Shown one piece after another: positions 23,872-33,657 of a DNA stretch of 64,000 bases (position 1 is the stretch's first letter; every line of letters starts with the position of its first letter). Below the pieces are notes generated by a model that was not told the DNA's origin, did not search any database, and saw only the letters and a list, made by a program, of their open reading frames with translations. A program made the translations under genes and the position numbers. This DNA is from JAHBVL01 sp964461025 (GTDB lineage Bacteria; Chloroflexota; Chloroflexia; Thermomicrobiales; UBA6265), in NCBI GenBank assembly GCA_964461025.1, contig CAYWSE010000012.1, positions 1-64,000 of the forward strand, in the 5' to 3' direction.

Positions 23872-24795
23872 TCACGATCGCAGTAGTGCAATGACCTCGC
23901 CAGCCTGCTCGATCGCCTCCACCGTGAAGGGATCCGGCCAGAGCATAATGTGGTCAACGCCGGCGGCAGCGTATCCGGCCAGAAACTCAGCAGCTTCCTG
24001 CGTGTTCAGCGGTTGTGGAGTCGAAACCTTGCCGTTCAGCCAGACCCCAACCGCACCGGCCAAATCGAGAAACACGCAGACCGACCTTCCAATGGAATCG
24101 CGATCCCTGCCAACGTTGTCGCATGCGACATCGAGCGCGGCGAGGCGCGGTGTTGCTTCCTCTACCGATCGCGTCCAGGTTGTGTTCCAGATATCGGCGT
24201 GACGCGCCGTCAGTTCGAGCATACGAGGACCGTCGGTGCCCACCATCAGTGGCATGGAGCCATTTCTGGGACCGCGTGGTCGGAGGTGGCAATTTGGCGC
24301 CGAAATGTAATCGCCTTCGAAATCGACATAACCATCCCGGATCAGATGGCGGATGACGTGAAACGCCTCCTCGAAGCGACTGGCCCGCTTGTCGTACGGG
24401 AATCCATAGGTGGTGAATTCCGGTTCGTGCCAGCCAGCGCCAAGCGCGAGAATGAGGCGGCCGTCGCTGACTTCATCCAATGTTTCGGCCATCTTTGCCA
24501 TCAGGGCCGGATTGCGGAATCCGGCGCAGGCGACGAGAGGACCGATCTCGACCCGCGACGTCGCTTGCGCGATCGCCGAGAGGAGCGTCCAGCACTCCCA
24601 GCGTCCCTGAATCGGCACTTCGGGGAAGTCGAAGATCATATGATCCGCGACCCAGATCGAGTCGAACCCTGAGCGCTCGGCGGTGGTTGCCAGCTCGAGC
24701 ACATCCTTCCACCGCTTGGCGGTCGGCGTCATCGACCCGTCGCCGTTGGGAATATTCAGGCCGATCTTCATTTTCGACGGTTCGACTGCGGGCAT
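23872..24795 (-). CDS. LLM-class (luciferase-like) flavin/F420-dependent oxidoreductase
   Basis: A 307-residue TIM-barrel enzyme of the bacterial luciferase superfamily. Marks are MKIGLNIPNGDG at the start, ERSGFDSIWVADHM, VEIGPLVACAGFRNPALMAK, DGRLILALGAGWHEPEF and MLELTARHADIWN. Members like this in Actinobacteria and Chloroflexota often use coenzyme F420, but FMN is possible and the cofactor cannot be read safely. The ATG at 24795 has AAGGAG eight bases before. The substrate is unknown. It is a single gene on its strand. Confidence 0.9.
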   Translation of the reverse strand: MPAVEPSKMKIGLNIPNGDGSMTPTAKRWKDVLELATTAERSGFDSIWVADHMIFDFPEVPIQGRWECWTLLSAIAQATSRVEIGPLVACAGFRNPALMAKMAETLDEVSDGRLILALGAGWHEPEFTTYGFPYDKRASRFEEAFHVIRHLIRDGYVDFEGDYISAPNCHLRPRGPRNGSMPLMVGTDGPRMLELTARHADIWNTTWTRSVEEATPRLAALDVACDNVGRDRDSIGRSVCVFLDLAGAVGVWLNGKVSTPQPLNTQEAAEFLAGYAAAGVDHIMLWPDPFTVEAIEQAGEVIALLRS

Positions 24796-24964
24796 CGCTG
24801 ATAGCTCCTTGTTTGTCTCGTTTCACTGACGTTCGACGGGCATGGTACCGGAGTTTTGGGCAATGGCTGATGCTCTTTAGGCGAGGGGTCAGGGGTAGAA
24901 TTGACCGGGCCGCCGTGTTGACTGCCGCTGCAGCGATGGTACTCCGGCGTATTGGGAGCAGTGT

Positions 24965-25666
24965 GTGGACTACGTGGTCGCAGGGCTGGCGATTGGTTCC
25001 GGCCTGGCTATCATTGGATTTCTGATGCGAGAAGCCGGGTTGAGCCGGCGGTTTTCGCTTCCCCAATGGTTGCCTGAGCTGGGACTCGTGCTCATGGGCA
25101 CGGCCGTCGTCGCCTGGTGCCTGACCTTCACCTCGCTCGTCACCGACCAGCCCGACTCGACCGCGACGACGCTGATCGCCGCGGGCACGATAGTCGCGTT
25201 CGTCGCGGGTATGGCGTTGCTCGCTCGCTCGATCGGCTCTCGCCGGTCCCGGCAAGAAGGCAGCGTCGCGGAGAGCAACGTCCGAACCGAGATCGCTGTG
25301 GCCCATGCCCTTCCGGCAACGTCAGCGCCCCCTGATACCAGCGACGAAGCGATCGAGCTACTGGCAGAAGACGCGGAGACGGAAGCCTCACCCGATGCGG
25401 CGGCTCGCAACCGCCAGGATTGGGAAGCGATCTGGAGAGAGACATGGGGCAGCAACGAGCTTCCTCGTGCCATCGTAGGCGACCAGACGATCGCCTCAGC
25501 CGACTCCGACCCTGCCCGACAGACGTGGGCCGCTGAACCGGCGCCGGTCGAGGCCGAACCGGCCGCGATCGAACGCGACGAGTTCGAGGAACCTCCAGCA
25601 TCCGAAGAAGACGAGACGGCCAGGGACATCGTTCCGTCTAAATCGGTGCGACCACAGTCCGACTGA
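24965..25666 (+). CDS. Uncharacterised membrane protein with long acidic tail
   Basis: A 233-residue protein with three hydrophobic segments in the first 90 residues (YVVAGLAIGSGLAIIGFLM, LGLVLMGTAVVAWCLTF, TTLIAAGTIVAFVAGMALLA), then RSIGSRRSRQ, and a 130-residue disordered tail rich in Glu, Asp, Ala and Pro. The tail includes DWEAIWRETWGS, a possible short interaction motif. The start is GTG with GGGAG upstream. No family is recognised. It converges on the M20 peptidase gene, 7 bp away. Confidence 0.7.
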   Translation: MDYVVAGLAIGSGLAIIGFLMREAGLSRRFSLPQWLPELGLVLMGTAVVAWCLTFTSLVTDQPDSTATTLIAAGTIVAFVAGMALLARSIGSRRSRQEGSVAESNVRTEIAVAHALPATSAPPDTSDEAIELLAEDAETEASPDAAARNRQDWEAIWRETWGSNELPRAIVGDQTIASADSDPARQTWAAEPAPVEAEPAAIERDEFEEPPASEEDETARDIVPSKSVRPQSD

Positions 25667-25673
25667 CGAAACG

Positions 25674-27041
25674 CTAGCTTCGCTGCCCGAGGTTCTCCAG
25701 GAAACTCGCGTACACCGTACGGGCAAGGGGAAGATCGGAGGGATCGAACCACTCGTTTGGCGCGTGAGAGCGGCTGCCAGGCAGCGCAAAACCAATCGTG
25801 ATCGTGTCGATCCCCAGTTCCTGGCGAAAGACGTCGGTGATCGGCACAGTCCCACCGGAGCGCACGAATCTTGGTTCCACATCGTAGATGCCGCGCAATG
25901 TCTCGGCCGCGGCCGTCAGGTGCGGCGAATCGAGGTCGAGCGAGTAGGGATGCGCCGACCCCTTCAGCGGCTCGATGTTAACTGTGGCGAACGGCGGCAT
26001 GTGCTTCGCGACGTGCTCGCGAATCAGCGCCATGACCGCGTCGGGGTTCTGGCCAGGCACGAGGCGGCATGTGATCTTGGCGTGCGCGCCACAGGGTGTG
26101 ACTGTCTTCGCGCCCTGGCCTTGATACCCGCCCCAGATGCCGTTGAAATCGACTGTGGGCCGGGTCCAGCGTCGTTCCAGTGGTGAGTATCCCGGCTCTC
26201 CCCACAACCCAACCGTGCCCGCTTCGGCCAGGAGTGCGTCATCGTCGCTTTCGATTGCGGCGATCGCCGCCTTCTCACGATCGGTCAAGGGGCGAACGTC
26301 GTCATAGAAACCCTCGATTGCCACAGTGCCGTCGGGTTCGTGAAACGTGGCGGCCAATTGCACGAGCACCTGTACGGCATTCGGCACGGTGGCCCCGTAA
26401 CTTCCCGAGTGAAGATCAGTCTGGCCCGTTCGCACATTGATTTGGCAACCCGTAAGCCCTTTCAGTCCGACTGACAGTGAGGGCTTGTCTTTGCCATGCA
26501 TCCCGCCGTCCGCGGAAAGTGCGACGTCGGCTTTCAACTGATCCCGCCTGTCGCGAACCACGTCCGGTAAATTTGGGCTGCCGATCTCTTCTTCCCCCTC
26601 GAAGAGGATCAGCAGATTGACCGGCAACTGGCCTGATGTCTTGCCGATCGCCTCGATCGCCTGAATCAACGTCGTCATATTGGCTTTCATGTCGGCCGAA
26701 CCACGCGCGTAGACGCGACCATCGCGAATCGTCGGTTCGAAGGGCGGCGAGGTCCAGAGATCGAGTGGCTCAGCCGGCTGAACATCGTAGTGACCGTAGA
26801 GCAGAACGGTCGGTCGCTCGGGTCGCGACGCCCACCGCCCGAACACGACCGGATGCCGCGGGGTTTCGATCAATTCGGTAAACGGCACTCCCGCCGCTCG
26901 CAATCGAAGCCGCACCCACTCCGCCGCCCGGCGAACATCATCGCTCCGTTCAGGCGCGGTGCTGACGCTGGGGATGCGCAGGAAGTCGAGCAGCTCATCG
27001 TCGAAACGCGCCTGATTCTGATCCAGATAGTTCTGCCACAT
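25674..27041 (-). CDS. M20-family dipeptidase
   Basis: A 455-residue cytosolic metallopeptidase of the M20 family, likely splitting dipeptides or short peptides. The first zinc ligand is in LLYGHYDVQPAEP, then GSADMKAN with the bridging Asp, LFEGEEEIGSPN with the catalytic Glu pair, DVALSADGGM, and a C-terminal His in GSRSHAPNEWFDP. The lid or dimer domain lies in between, with TDLHSGSYGATVPN. Length and motifs are complete, so it should be active. Confidence 0.93.
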   Translation of the reverse strand: MWQNYLDQNQARFDDELLDFLRIPSVSTAPERSDDVRRAAEWVRLRLRAAGVPFTELIETPRHPVVFGRWASRPERPTVLLYGHYDVQPAEPLDLWTSPPFEPTIRDGRVYARGSADMKANMTTLIQAIEAIGKTSGQLPVNLLILFEGEEEIGSPNLPDVVRDRRDQLKADVALSADGGMHGKDKPSLSVGLKGLTGCQINVRTGQTDLHSGSYGATVPNAVQVLVQLAATFHEPDGTVAIEGFYDDVRPLTDREKAAIAAIESDDDALLAEAGTVGLWGEPGYSPLERRWTRPTVDFNGIWGGYQGQGAKTVTPCGAHAKITCRLVPGQNPDAVMALIREHVAKHMPPFATVNIEPLKGSAHPYSLDLDSPHLTAAAETLRGIYDVEPRFVRSGGTVPITDVFRQELGIDTITIGFALPGSRSHAPNEWFDPSDLPLARTVYASFLENLGQRS

Positions 27042-27084
27042 TGAATTGTCCGCCCCATCCCGTTTGCTGTCGCAACGCGAAAAC

Positions 27085-27906
27085 TCAGTTCAATTTCACC
27101 TCGAGCAACCCAGGTCTCGCATGCAGCGTGGTGACATCGCGTCCCGGCTCCCAGCTGGCCAGGTCCCTGTCCACGAGCGCGCGATCGGTCTGAATCTGCA
27201 AGCGCAAGACTCCGGCCGCGAATTCGCGAGGTTCGACGCGCTCGACGAAATCGAGCCTTTCCAGATAGCTCTTAAGGCTGAGCGCCGTTGCCGCTTTGGA
27301 CACGCCGTGCATGAGCAGGATGAATGGTTTGTCCTCGGCTGCAGTCGTTGCCGCAGGTGGTGGTTCCGGCGCAGGAGTAATCGAAGAATGCGCGGGCAGG
27401 ACATCCAATGGACTCATTTGATCGCTGATCGGACCCAGTTCCTCTGTTGCCAACGCTTCCATGTCATCGAATGCGTCAAGAGCACTATCTGGTGACTCGA
27501 CGGTCGACGCAATCTGCGCATTCAGCGACGTAGGCAACGATGGAAACGCCACGGCAGGCTGTAGTTCCGCTTCGAGGGCATCTATGGCGTCGGAGAGTCG
27601 CCGGGCGATCCGCTCCGCATCACCCTGAAGCTGCGTGACATCGTCCAGCATGCCGGAAAAGACGGCGCGATAGGTGAGGAGTGTCTCAGAGTGCTGGCGT
27701 GAGGAGACTGCGATCGCTTCGTGACGGTCTCTGGTCGCCGCTTCCCGCATCTCGATCGCTTCGCGAAGGATGTCGCCGGCGTTGCCAACACTCGACTGCA
27801 TCAGCTCATCGAACGACTCGAACCAGGCAAGCCGCTGCCGCAGCAGCGCGACCTCGTCGTCTGCGGTCCGATCGTCGCCGGCCGGGATGGAGGTTTCACT
27901 ATCCAT
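27085..27906 (-). CDS. Uncharacterised coiled-coil protein
   Basis: A 273-residue soluble protein. Residues 15-115 form a predicted coiled coil (EVALLRQRLAWFESFDELM, then DDVTQLQGDAERIARRLSDA). A Pro/Ala-rich linker follows (PAPEPPPAATTAA). The last 85 residues (ILLMHGVSKAATALSLKSYL to LEVKLN) look like a small alpha/beta domain of ferredoxin-like pattern. ATG at 27906 is chosen over a TTG six bases earlier. It is divergent from metH. No function is claimed. Confidence 0.7.
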   Translation of the reverse strand: MDSETSIPAGDDRTADDEVALLRQRLAWFESFDELMQSSVGNAGDILREAIEMREAATRDRHEAIAVSSRQHSETLLTYRAVFSGMLDDVTQLQGDAERIARRLSDAIDALEAELQPAVAFPSLPTSLNAQIASTVESPDSALDAFDDMEALATEELGPISDQMSPLDVLPAHSSITPAPEPPPAATTAAEDKPFILLMHGVSKAATALSLKSYLERLDFVERVEPREFAAGVLRLQIQTDRALVDRDLASWEPGRDVTTLHARPGLLEVKLN

Positions 27907-28028
27907 GCGCAAACGTCCAATTGCCTCTCGTCAAACGTCTGGCAGTGTATCACGGTGATTTTCGCGTTCGTCACCCTGTTCGTTCGATCTGGCGGATTCA
28001 GCCACAGACCCGGGGCAGGTCGCCTACA

Positions 28029-31000
28029 ATGCGCGTCATGAGCGACTTCCTCTCCCTGGCCCGGGAGCGAGTCGTCTTCTACGACGGCTCCATGGGCGCC
28101 ACGATTCTCAATATGCAGCTCACCGCGGACGACTACGGCGGCAAAGAAGGCTGCAATGAATTCCTTGTCTTCCACAATCCATCGATCGTCGAATCGATCC
28201 ACGCCTCGTATCTCGACGTCGGGGTCGATGTGCTGGAAACTGACACGTTCGGCGGCAGCAAGATCAAGCTCGAAGAGTACGGACTCGGGGAACAGACATA
28301 TGAGCTGAACCGTGCCGCGGCCGAGCTGGCTCGCCGCGTCGCCGACAACTATTCGACCGCATCGAAACCGCGCTTCGTGGCCGGATCGATCGGACCGACC
28401 GGTCTGCTTCCCGCATCGGAAGACCCGATGCTCGGTCAGCAGCGATTCGGCGAAGTCGTCGATCTGTTCCTCGACCAGGTGCGGGGACTGATCGACGGCG
28501 GTTCTGATCTCCTGATCGTGGAAACTGTGCAGGACATTCTGGAGCTGAAGGCGGCGATCCACGCCATTCGTCAAGTGCGAGAAGAGACCGGCAGGTTCGT
28601 ACCGATTCATGCTTCGCTCACCCTCGATACATCAGAGCGGATGCTGCTTGGTACGGACATCGCGGCTGGACTGAGCATCGTCGAGCATCTTCAACCTGAT
28701 GTAATCGGCCTGAACTGCTCGACCGGCCCCGAGCACATGCGGGAGCCGGCCCGATTTCTCGGCGAGCATGCCACACGACCGGTGGCCATCATTCCGAATG
28801 CCGGTATTCCGTCGAACGTCAACGGCATCGCGGTCTTCCCACTCGAGCCCGATTCGATGGCCCGCCAACTGCGGGATATGGTCGACGCCTTCAAGGTGGG
28901 GATCGTCGGCGGTTGCTGCGGAACGACGCCGGAGCATCTCGACGCCCTGATCAAGGAGGTCGGCAGGCGACCGGTGACGAGCCGGCCGACCGGACCGCTC
29001 GCTCAGGTGGCTTCGATGATTCGCGCCGCCGATCTGCAGCAGATTCCGGCTCCGACCATCGTCGGGGAACGGCTCAACGCGCAGGGTTCGCGCAAGGTGA
29101 AGCGATTCGCGCTGGCCGACGACTACGACGGCATGCTGGAAATCGCCAGATCGCAGATCGACGAAGGAGCGCATGCGCTCGACGTCTGCATGGCGCTGAC
29201 CGAGCGAGCGGACGAGCGCGAAATCATGCGTCAGCTCGTCAAGAAGCTTGCCCTGACCGTCGAAGCGCCGCTGATGATCGACTCGACCGAAGCGGACGTC
29301 ATCCGGGACGCGCTCGAGCAGTATCCAGGTCGCGCCATTGTCAACTCGATCAATATGGAGAACGGCCGTACCCGCATCGAATCGGTGATGCCGCTGGTTA
29401 TGGCGCACGGCGCGGCGGTCGTGGCGCTGACCATTGACGAAGAGGGAATGGCCAAGACGGCCGAGCGCAAGGCCGAGGTGGCTCGAAAAATCCACGAGAT
29501 TGTCACGACCGAGTACGGGCTGCCGCCAGCCGACCTGATCTTCGATGCACTGACCTTCACGCTCGCGACTGGCGATCCGGAGTTTGCCAACTCGGCCGTC
29601 GAAACGATCGAGGGCATCCGGCGAATCGAGCAGGAACTCCCCGGCGTGTTGACCATCCTCGGCGTCTCGAATGTGTCATTCGGATTGTCGGCGCCGGCCC
29701 GAAAAGTGTTGAATGCCGTATTCCTCTACCACGCGGTGCAGGCAGGACTCGATCTGGCGATCGTCCACCCGAGCCACGTGATGCCGTTCACCGAGATTCC
29801 CGAGCAGGAACGTGAGCTCGCCGAGGATCTTATCTTCGCTCGCCGGCCCGACGCGCTCCAGCGTCTGATCGAGCACTTCGAGGGACGAGAAGAAACAGCC
29901 GTCGCGGCTGGTCCCGACCCGATGGATGAGATGCCGGTGCGCGAGCGGCTGCACTACCGAATCCTGCACCGCAAGAAAGAGGGTGTGGAAGCGGATGTCG
30001 ACCAGGCGATCGAAGAGTCGGGCGACGCTGTCGAGGTGCTCAACAATGTGCTCTTGCCGGCGATGAAGGAGGTCGGTGACAAGTTCGGCGCCGGCGAGCT
30101 CATTCTCCCGTTCGTTCTCCAATCAGCCGAAGTCATGAAAAAGGCGGTCTCGCAGCTCGAAACCTACCTGGAGCGGCAAGAGGGTGTCTCCAAGGGAATC
30201 GTTGTGCTGGCCACCGTGTACGGCGACGTACACGACATCGGCAAGAACCTGGTCAATACGATTCTCACGAACAACGGCTACACCGTTCACGACCTTGGCA
30301 AGCAGGTGCCGGTGACGACGATCATCGAGAAAGCTGTCGAAGTCGATGCCACGGCGATCGGTCTTTCCGCCTTGCTGGTTTCCACAAGCAAGCAGATGCC
30401 CCTTTGCGTCGAGGAACTGCGGCATCGTGATTTGCCGTTCCCGGTCATGATCGGTGGCGCGGCGATCAACCGCCCCTACGCACACCGCACGCTCTTTGCC
30501 GGCGGTGAGACGCCCTACGAGCCGGGAGTCTTCTACGCCAAGGACGCCTTCGAAGGTCTGGCGATCATGGACCGGCTGATCGATCCGGTTGCGCGTCCCA
30601 TGCTGGTCGACGAGACGGTCGCTGCGGCTGACAAGGCACTGCGCAGTCAGATGCGAGATTCGTTCAAAGCACCGGCCGAATCGGCGGAGGTCGTCAGGTC
30701 GAACGTTCGTCAGGTTGAACCACCAGCGCCTCCTTTCTGGGGCGTGCGGAGCATGGACGACCTCGTACTGCAAGACATCTGGCCCCATCTCGATCTGAAA
30801 ACCCTCTTCCGTCTCCACTGGGGCGGCAAGGGATTGAAGGACGACGCCTGGGAAACGATGCAGCGCGATGAATTCTTGCCGCGCCTGGCGCGGATGCAGG
30901 CCGAAGCGGCCGAGACAGGCTGGTTGCTGCCACAGGTACGGTACGGCTATTTCCCGGTCAATGGCGACGGCAATGACCTCGTGTTCTTCGAGCCGGACGA

Positions 31001-31490
31001 CCCTCAAGAAGAACTGGCCAGATTCAAGTTTCCCCGTCAACCGGCACGGGAGCGGCTCTGTCTCGCCGACTATTTCCTGCCAATCGAATCTGGAAATCGT
31101 GATGTCGCGGTCCTTCAGCTCGTCACCGTGGGACCGGAGGCGACAAAACGCACCGAGCGGTTGCAGGCCGCGGGTGAGTACTCAGAGGCCTATTTCAGTC
31201 ATGGCCTGAGCGTGCAGAGTGCGGAAGGACTGGCGGAATACGCCCACCAGCGGGTCCGGGCCGAGCTCGGCATTGGACCGGAAACCGGCAAGCGCTATTC
31301 CTGGGGCTACCCAGCCTGTCCTGACCTGTCGCAACACGCCATCGTCCAGGAACTGCTCGACGGACCATCGATCGGCGTGGCGATTACCGACGGTTTCCAG
31401 TTCGATCCAGAGCAATCGACCGCGGCGCTCGTGGTCCCGCACCCCGACGCGAAGTACTACGCACTCATGCGCTCAGGTGGGGAGGAATAA
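28029..31490 (+). CDS. metH: Cobalamin-dependent methionine synthase
   Basis: A complete, about 1,153-residue MetH that methylates homocysteine from 5-methyltetrahydrofolate through methylcobalamin. Modules in order: homocysteine-binding barrel (DGSMGATILNMQL at the start; zinc Cys pair in GGCCGTTPEH near residue 294), pterin-binding barrel (VGERLNAQGSRKVKRF), B12 cap and B12 domain (VYGDVHDIGKNLVNTILTNN, with axial His near residue 735), and the AdoMet reactivation domain (RYSWGYPACPDLSQHAI). The start may be ATG 28029 or 28038. Its cofactor need matches the riboswitch-controlled B12 uptake locus in the same window. No riboswitch is seen before this gene. Confidence 0.97.
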   Translation: MRVMSDFLSLARERVVFYDGSMGATILNMQLTADDYGGKEGCNEFLVFHNPSIVESIHASYLDVGVDVLETDTFGGSKIKLEEYGLGEQTYELNRAAAELARRVADNYSTASKPRFVAGSIGPTGLLPASEDPMLGQQRFGEVVDLFLDQVRGLIDGGSDLLIVETVQDILELKAAIHAIRQVREETGRFVPIHASLTLDTSERMLLGTDIAAGLSIVEHLQPDVIGLNCSTGPEHMREPARFLGEHATRPVAIIPNAGIPSNVNGIAVFPLEPDSMARQLRDMVDAFKVGIVGGCCGTTPEHLDALIKEVGRRPVTSRPTGPLAQVASMIRAADLQQIPAPTIVGERLNAQGSRKVKRFALADDYDGMLEIARSQIDEGAHALDVCMALTERADEREIMRQLVKKLALTVEAPLMIDSTEADVIRDALEQYPGRAIVNSINMENGRTRIESVMPLVMAHGAAVVALTIDEEGMAKTAERKAEVARKIHEIVTTEYGLPPADLIFDALTFTLATGDPEFANSAVETIEGIRRIEQELPGVLTILGVSNVSFGLSAPARKVLNAVFLYHAVQAGLDLAIVHPSHVMPFTEIPEQERELAEDLIFARRPDALQRLIEHFEGREETAVAAGPDPMDEMPVRERLHYRILHRKKEGVEADVDQAIEESGDAVEVLNNVLLPAMKEVGDKFGAGELILPFVLQSAEVMKKAVSQLETYLERQEGVSKGIVVLATVYGDVHDIGKNLVNTILTNNGYTVHDLGKQVPVTTIIEKAVEVDATAIGLSALLVSTSKQMPLCVEELRHRDLPFPVMIGGAAINRPYAHRTLFAGGETPYEPGVFYAKDAFEGLAIMDRLIDPVARPMLVDETVAAADKALRSQMRDSFKAPAESAEVVRSNVRQVEPPAPPFWGVRSMDDLVLQDIWPHLDLKTLFRLHWGGKGLKDDAWETMQRDEFLPRLARMQAEAAETGWLLPQVRYGYFPVNGDGNDLVFFEPDDPQEELARFKFPRQPARERLCLADYFLPIESGNRDVAVLQLVTVGPEATKRTERLQAAGEYSEAYFSHGLSVQSAEGLAEYAHQRVRAELGIGPETGKRYSWGYPACPDLSQHAIVQELLDGPSIGVAITDGFQFDPEQSTAALVVPHPDAKYYALMRSGGEE

Positions 31491-31497
31491 CACCACA

Positions 31498-32649
31498 ATG
31501 GAAGGCAAAATCTTCCTGCGTCAAAGCGACAATACTCTTCTCGAAATGACCGAACAACCGTATGCAGCAGAGGAACTCCTGCAACAACTCCTGGCGAGTC
31601 ATCCGGACTTGCTGGCTGGCGACCAGATCGATTCTGTTGTTCCGCGTCGCTGGCTCTTTATTGGGCAGGAAGTCGGAGTTCCAGGAGAGCAGGATGGTGG
31701 TAACTGGTGGTCACTTGACCATTTGTTTCTCGACCAGGACGCCATTCCAACCTTTGTGGAAGTCAAGCGCAGCACTGATACCCGTTCGCGACGGGAAGTC
31801 GTGGCGCAGATGCTCGACTATGCTGCCAATGCCACGGAGTACTGGCCCGTCCCTCGGATGAGAGAAGATCATGCCAGAATGTGTCAGACGGCAGGAGTCA
31901 CAACGGAAGAACACTTTGCACAATCATTCGGTCCAGAATCATCCCTTGAAATGGAAGATTTCTGGCATCAGGCCGAAGTCAACTTACGAGAGGGCCGGGT
32001 TCGACTTCTTTTCGTTGGCGACAAGATCCCACTCCAGTTGCGACGCATCGTTGAATTTTTGAACAGGCAAATGGATCCTGCTCAAGTATTGGCGCTCGAA
32101 GTAAGACAGTTCGTGAGTCCAGGTGGAGCAGAGGGACTGCAGACCCTCGTACCAAGGATCATCGGACAGAGTGAAATCACCCGCAAAGCCACATCTGCTG
32201 CAAGAGTGACTGGTGAACGAATGCCGGAAATCTCTCCAGAAGAGCTGATGGAGAAGCTCCCGGAGAGTGTCCAAGGAGGGTTGTCGAATTTCTTGAATAG
32301 AGCAAGGGAACTGGGTTGGCAAACACGACCCAAATCCTTTCCAAAATCACAGACAGCAGAATTCTTCCCCGATGATGTATCCAAGGCATTGTTTTCTATC
32401 ACATCTGACGGTTATTTCTGGATCAATACTGCCGGCCAGGCCAGTATTGAGAGTCTTTCCGAATACGATCGAGATGAGTTCAACTCGATCGTAACGGCTA
32501 TTGACCGGTCTAAGAAGCCCGAAACTCAGTCAATGATAGGCATCTATTTCAAACACCTCCAGTCAGAAGCGAATCAAGCTCGATTGTTGCGTTTGCTGGA
32601 AATTGTGGATCAAGCCGCAAAGGAAGGTTACCCAGCGAATTCGGGCTGA
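31498..32649 (+). CDS. Uncharacterised protein with PD-(D/E)XK nuclease-like motif
   Basis: A 383-residue protein starting seven bases after metH, with GGAGG upstream of the ATG. Its N-terminal third contains WSLDHLFLDQD, then PTFVEVKRSTDTRSRREVVA and QMLDYAANATEYW, which fit the Asp...Glu-x-Lys core and following helix of PD-(D/E)XK nucleases. The C-terminal part (from about residue 230, EISPEELMEKLPES, through GYFWINTAGQA) is not recognised. Base composition is visibly less GC-rich than metH, with codons such as ATA, TTT and AGA, which suggests recent arrival. A DNA-acting defence or repair role is possible but not shown. Confidence 0.75.
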   Translation: MEGKIFLRQSDNTLLEMTEQPYAAEELLQQLLASHPDLLAGDQIDSVVPRRWLFIGQEVGVPGEQDGGNWWSLDHLFLDQDAIPTFVEVKRSTDTRSRREVVAQMLDYAANATEYWPVPRMREDHARMCQTAGVTTEEHFAQSFGPESSLEMEDFWHQAEVNLREGRVRLLFVGDKIPLQLRRIVEFLNRQMDPAQVLALEVRQFVSPGGAEGLQTLVPRIIGQSEITRKATSAARVTGERMPEISPEELMEKLPESVQGGLSNFLNRARELGWQTRPKSFPKSQTAEFFPDDVSKALFSITSDGYFWINTAGQASIESLSEYDRDEFNSIVTAIDRSKKPETQSMIGIYFKHLQSEANQARLLRLLEIVDQAAKEGYPANSG

Positions 32650-32669
32650 CAAATCTGCGTTCGAATGAG

Positions 32670-33530
32670 CTAGTCTCCCTGTTGATTCCAGAGCTTCTGC
32701 AGGTCCTCGTAGCGAATCAAGACAATGCCTTCCTGATGGATCACTTCACGTGCCGCTCTCGACATGACAAACTCGAAATCGGTCGTTCGCACTTGCCACC
32801 AGTCGCCATCCTCCATGGCCTGAGCCTCTGAATCGCCGAGACTCGGATGGACTGCCCATTCGGACAACCCAGCGGGAAGCTGGCGCAAGAGTCGGAGATA
32901 CGTCTCCAGTTTCCCTTCGATTGACAATGTGTAACTGTCGAGCACTCCACGGTCGTTGACCGGCAGTCCCTGCCTGATCAACGTCGATGCCTTCCCAGTG
33001 TTCTGGACGCGAAGCGCAAGACCGTACTCATTCGCCAGTGCAACCGTCAGGTCGAAGATATCGTCCCGGCCACCGTCATGCAAACAATGCCAATCGAGGT
33101 GAGTCGGCGACAAACCCGCTGCAAGCGCGGCGTCAATTTGGGCGCGAAATTCGATTTCAACCTGATCGATTCGCGCCTTGGACAACAACGTGGCCGACTG
33201 GCTGTTGCGAAAGAAATACCCCTCAACGTCCAGCAACGTTGAGACGTCGTTTCGCGACGCATGTGGGCCCCAGCGCATCGCGTCGTGTTCGCTAACGATC
33301 GTCAGGTGCACCCCGAAATCAATCTCCTGATGCTCGCGGAGCAAGGAGATCGCATGTGGTGCCCAGGGGCAAGGAATCATCAGGCTCGTCGACGAAACGA
33401 CGCCCTCCAGCAGCGATTCGAGCGTCGCCGCGTTATTGGCGTGGCACATGCCGAGGTCATCGGCGTTGATGATCAGGAGTCTGGCATCTTCCGGGTATCC
33501 CAGGATGCTATTTGCTGTGGATGCACTCAA
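32670..33530 (-). CDS. ChbG/HpnK-family (YdjC) carbohydrate deacetylase
   Basis: A 286-residue protein of the YdjC family, metal enzymes that remove acetyl groups from amino sugars such as chitooligosaccharides or hopanoid precursors. The metal-binding motifs are seen: LIINADDLGMCHANNAATL near residue 20, FGVHLTIV near 73, and PTHLDWHCLHDG near 142. The start is TTG (33530). The gene ends beside the PD-(D/E)XK-like gene on the opposite strand and is divergent from metG. The substrate is open. Confidence 0.85.
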   Translation of the reverse strand: MSASTANSILGYPEDARLLIINADDLGMCHANNAATLESLLEGVVSSTSLMIPCPWAPHAISLLREHQEIDFGVHLTIVSEHDAMRWGPHASRNDVSTLLDVEGYFFRNSQSATLLSKARIDQVEIEFRAQIDAALAAGLSPTHLDWHCLHDGGRDDIFDLTVALANEYGLALRVQNTGKASTLIRQGLPVNDRGVLDSYTLSIEGKLETYLRLLRQLPAGLSEWAVHPSLGDSEAQAMEDGDWWQVRTTDFEFVMSRAAREVIHQEGIVLIRYEDLQKLWNQQGD

Positions 33531-33657
33531 GATGTCGTCTCACTTCAGTTACGGAAGCCGCTCGATTCGACAGTATCGTATCGCGTCTCGTGCGGGATGC
33601 GTTACCATCGCCGGTGGCGTGGTTGAACACGCGTCCGATGCAGAAAGGCCCGAGCGC

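Noticed and set aside
27681..28028. Upstream in-frame extension of metH
   Set aside because: It is Arg-rich, lies antisense to the coiled-coil gene and has no place in MetH. The family start is at 28029 or 28038.
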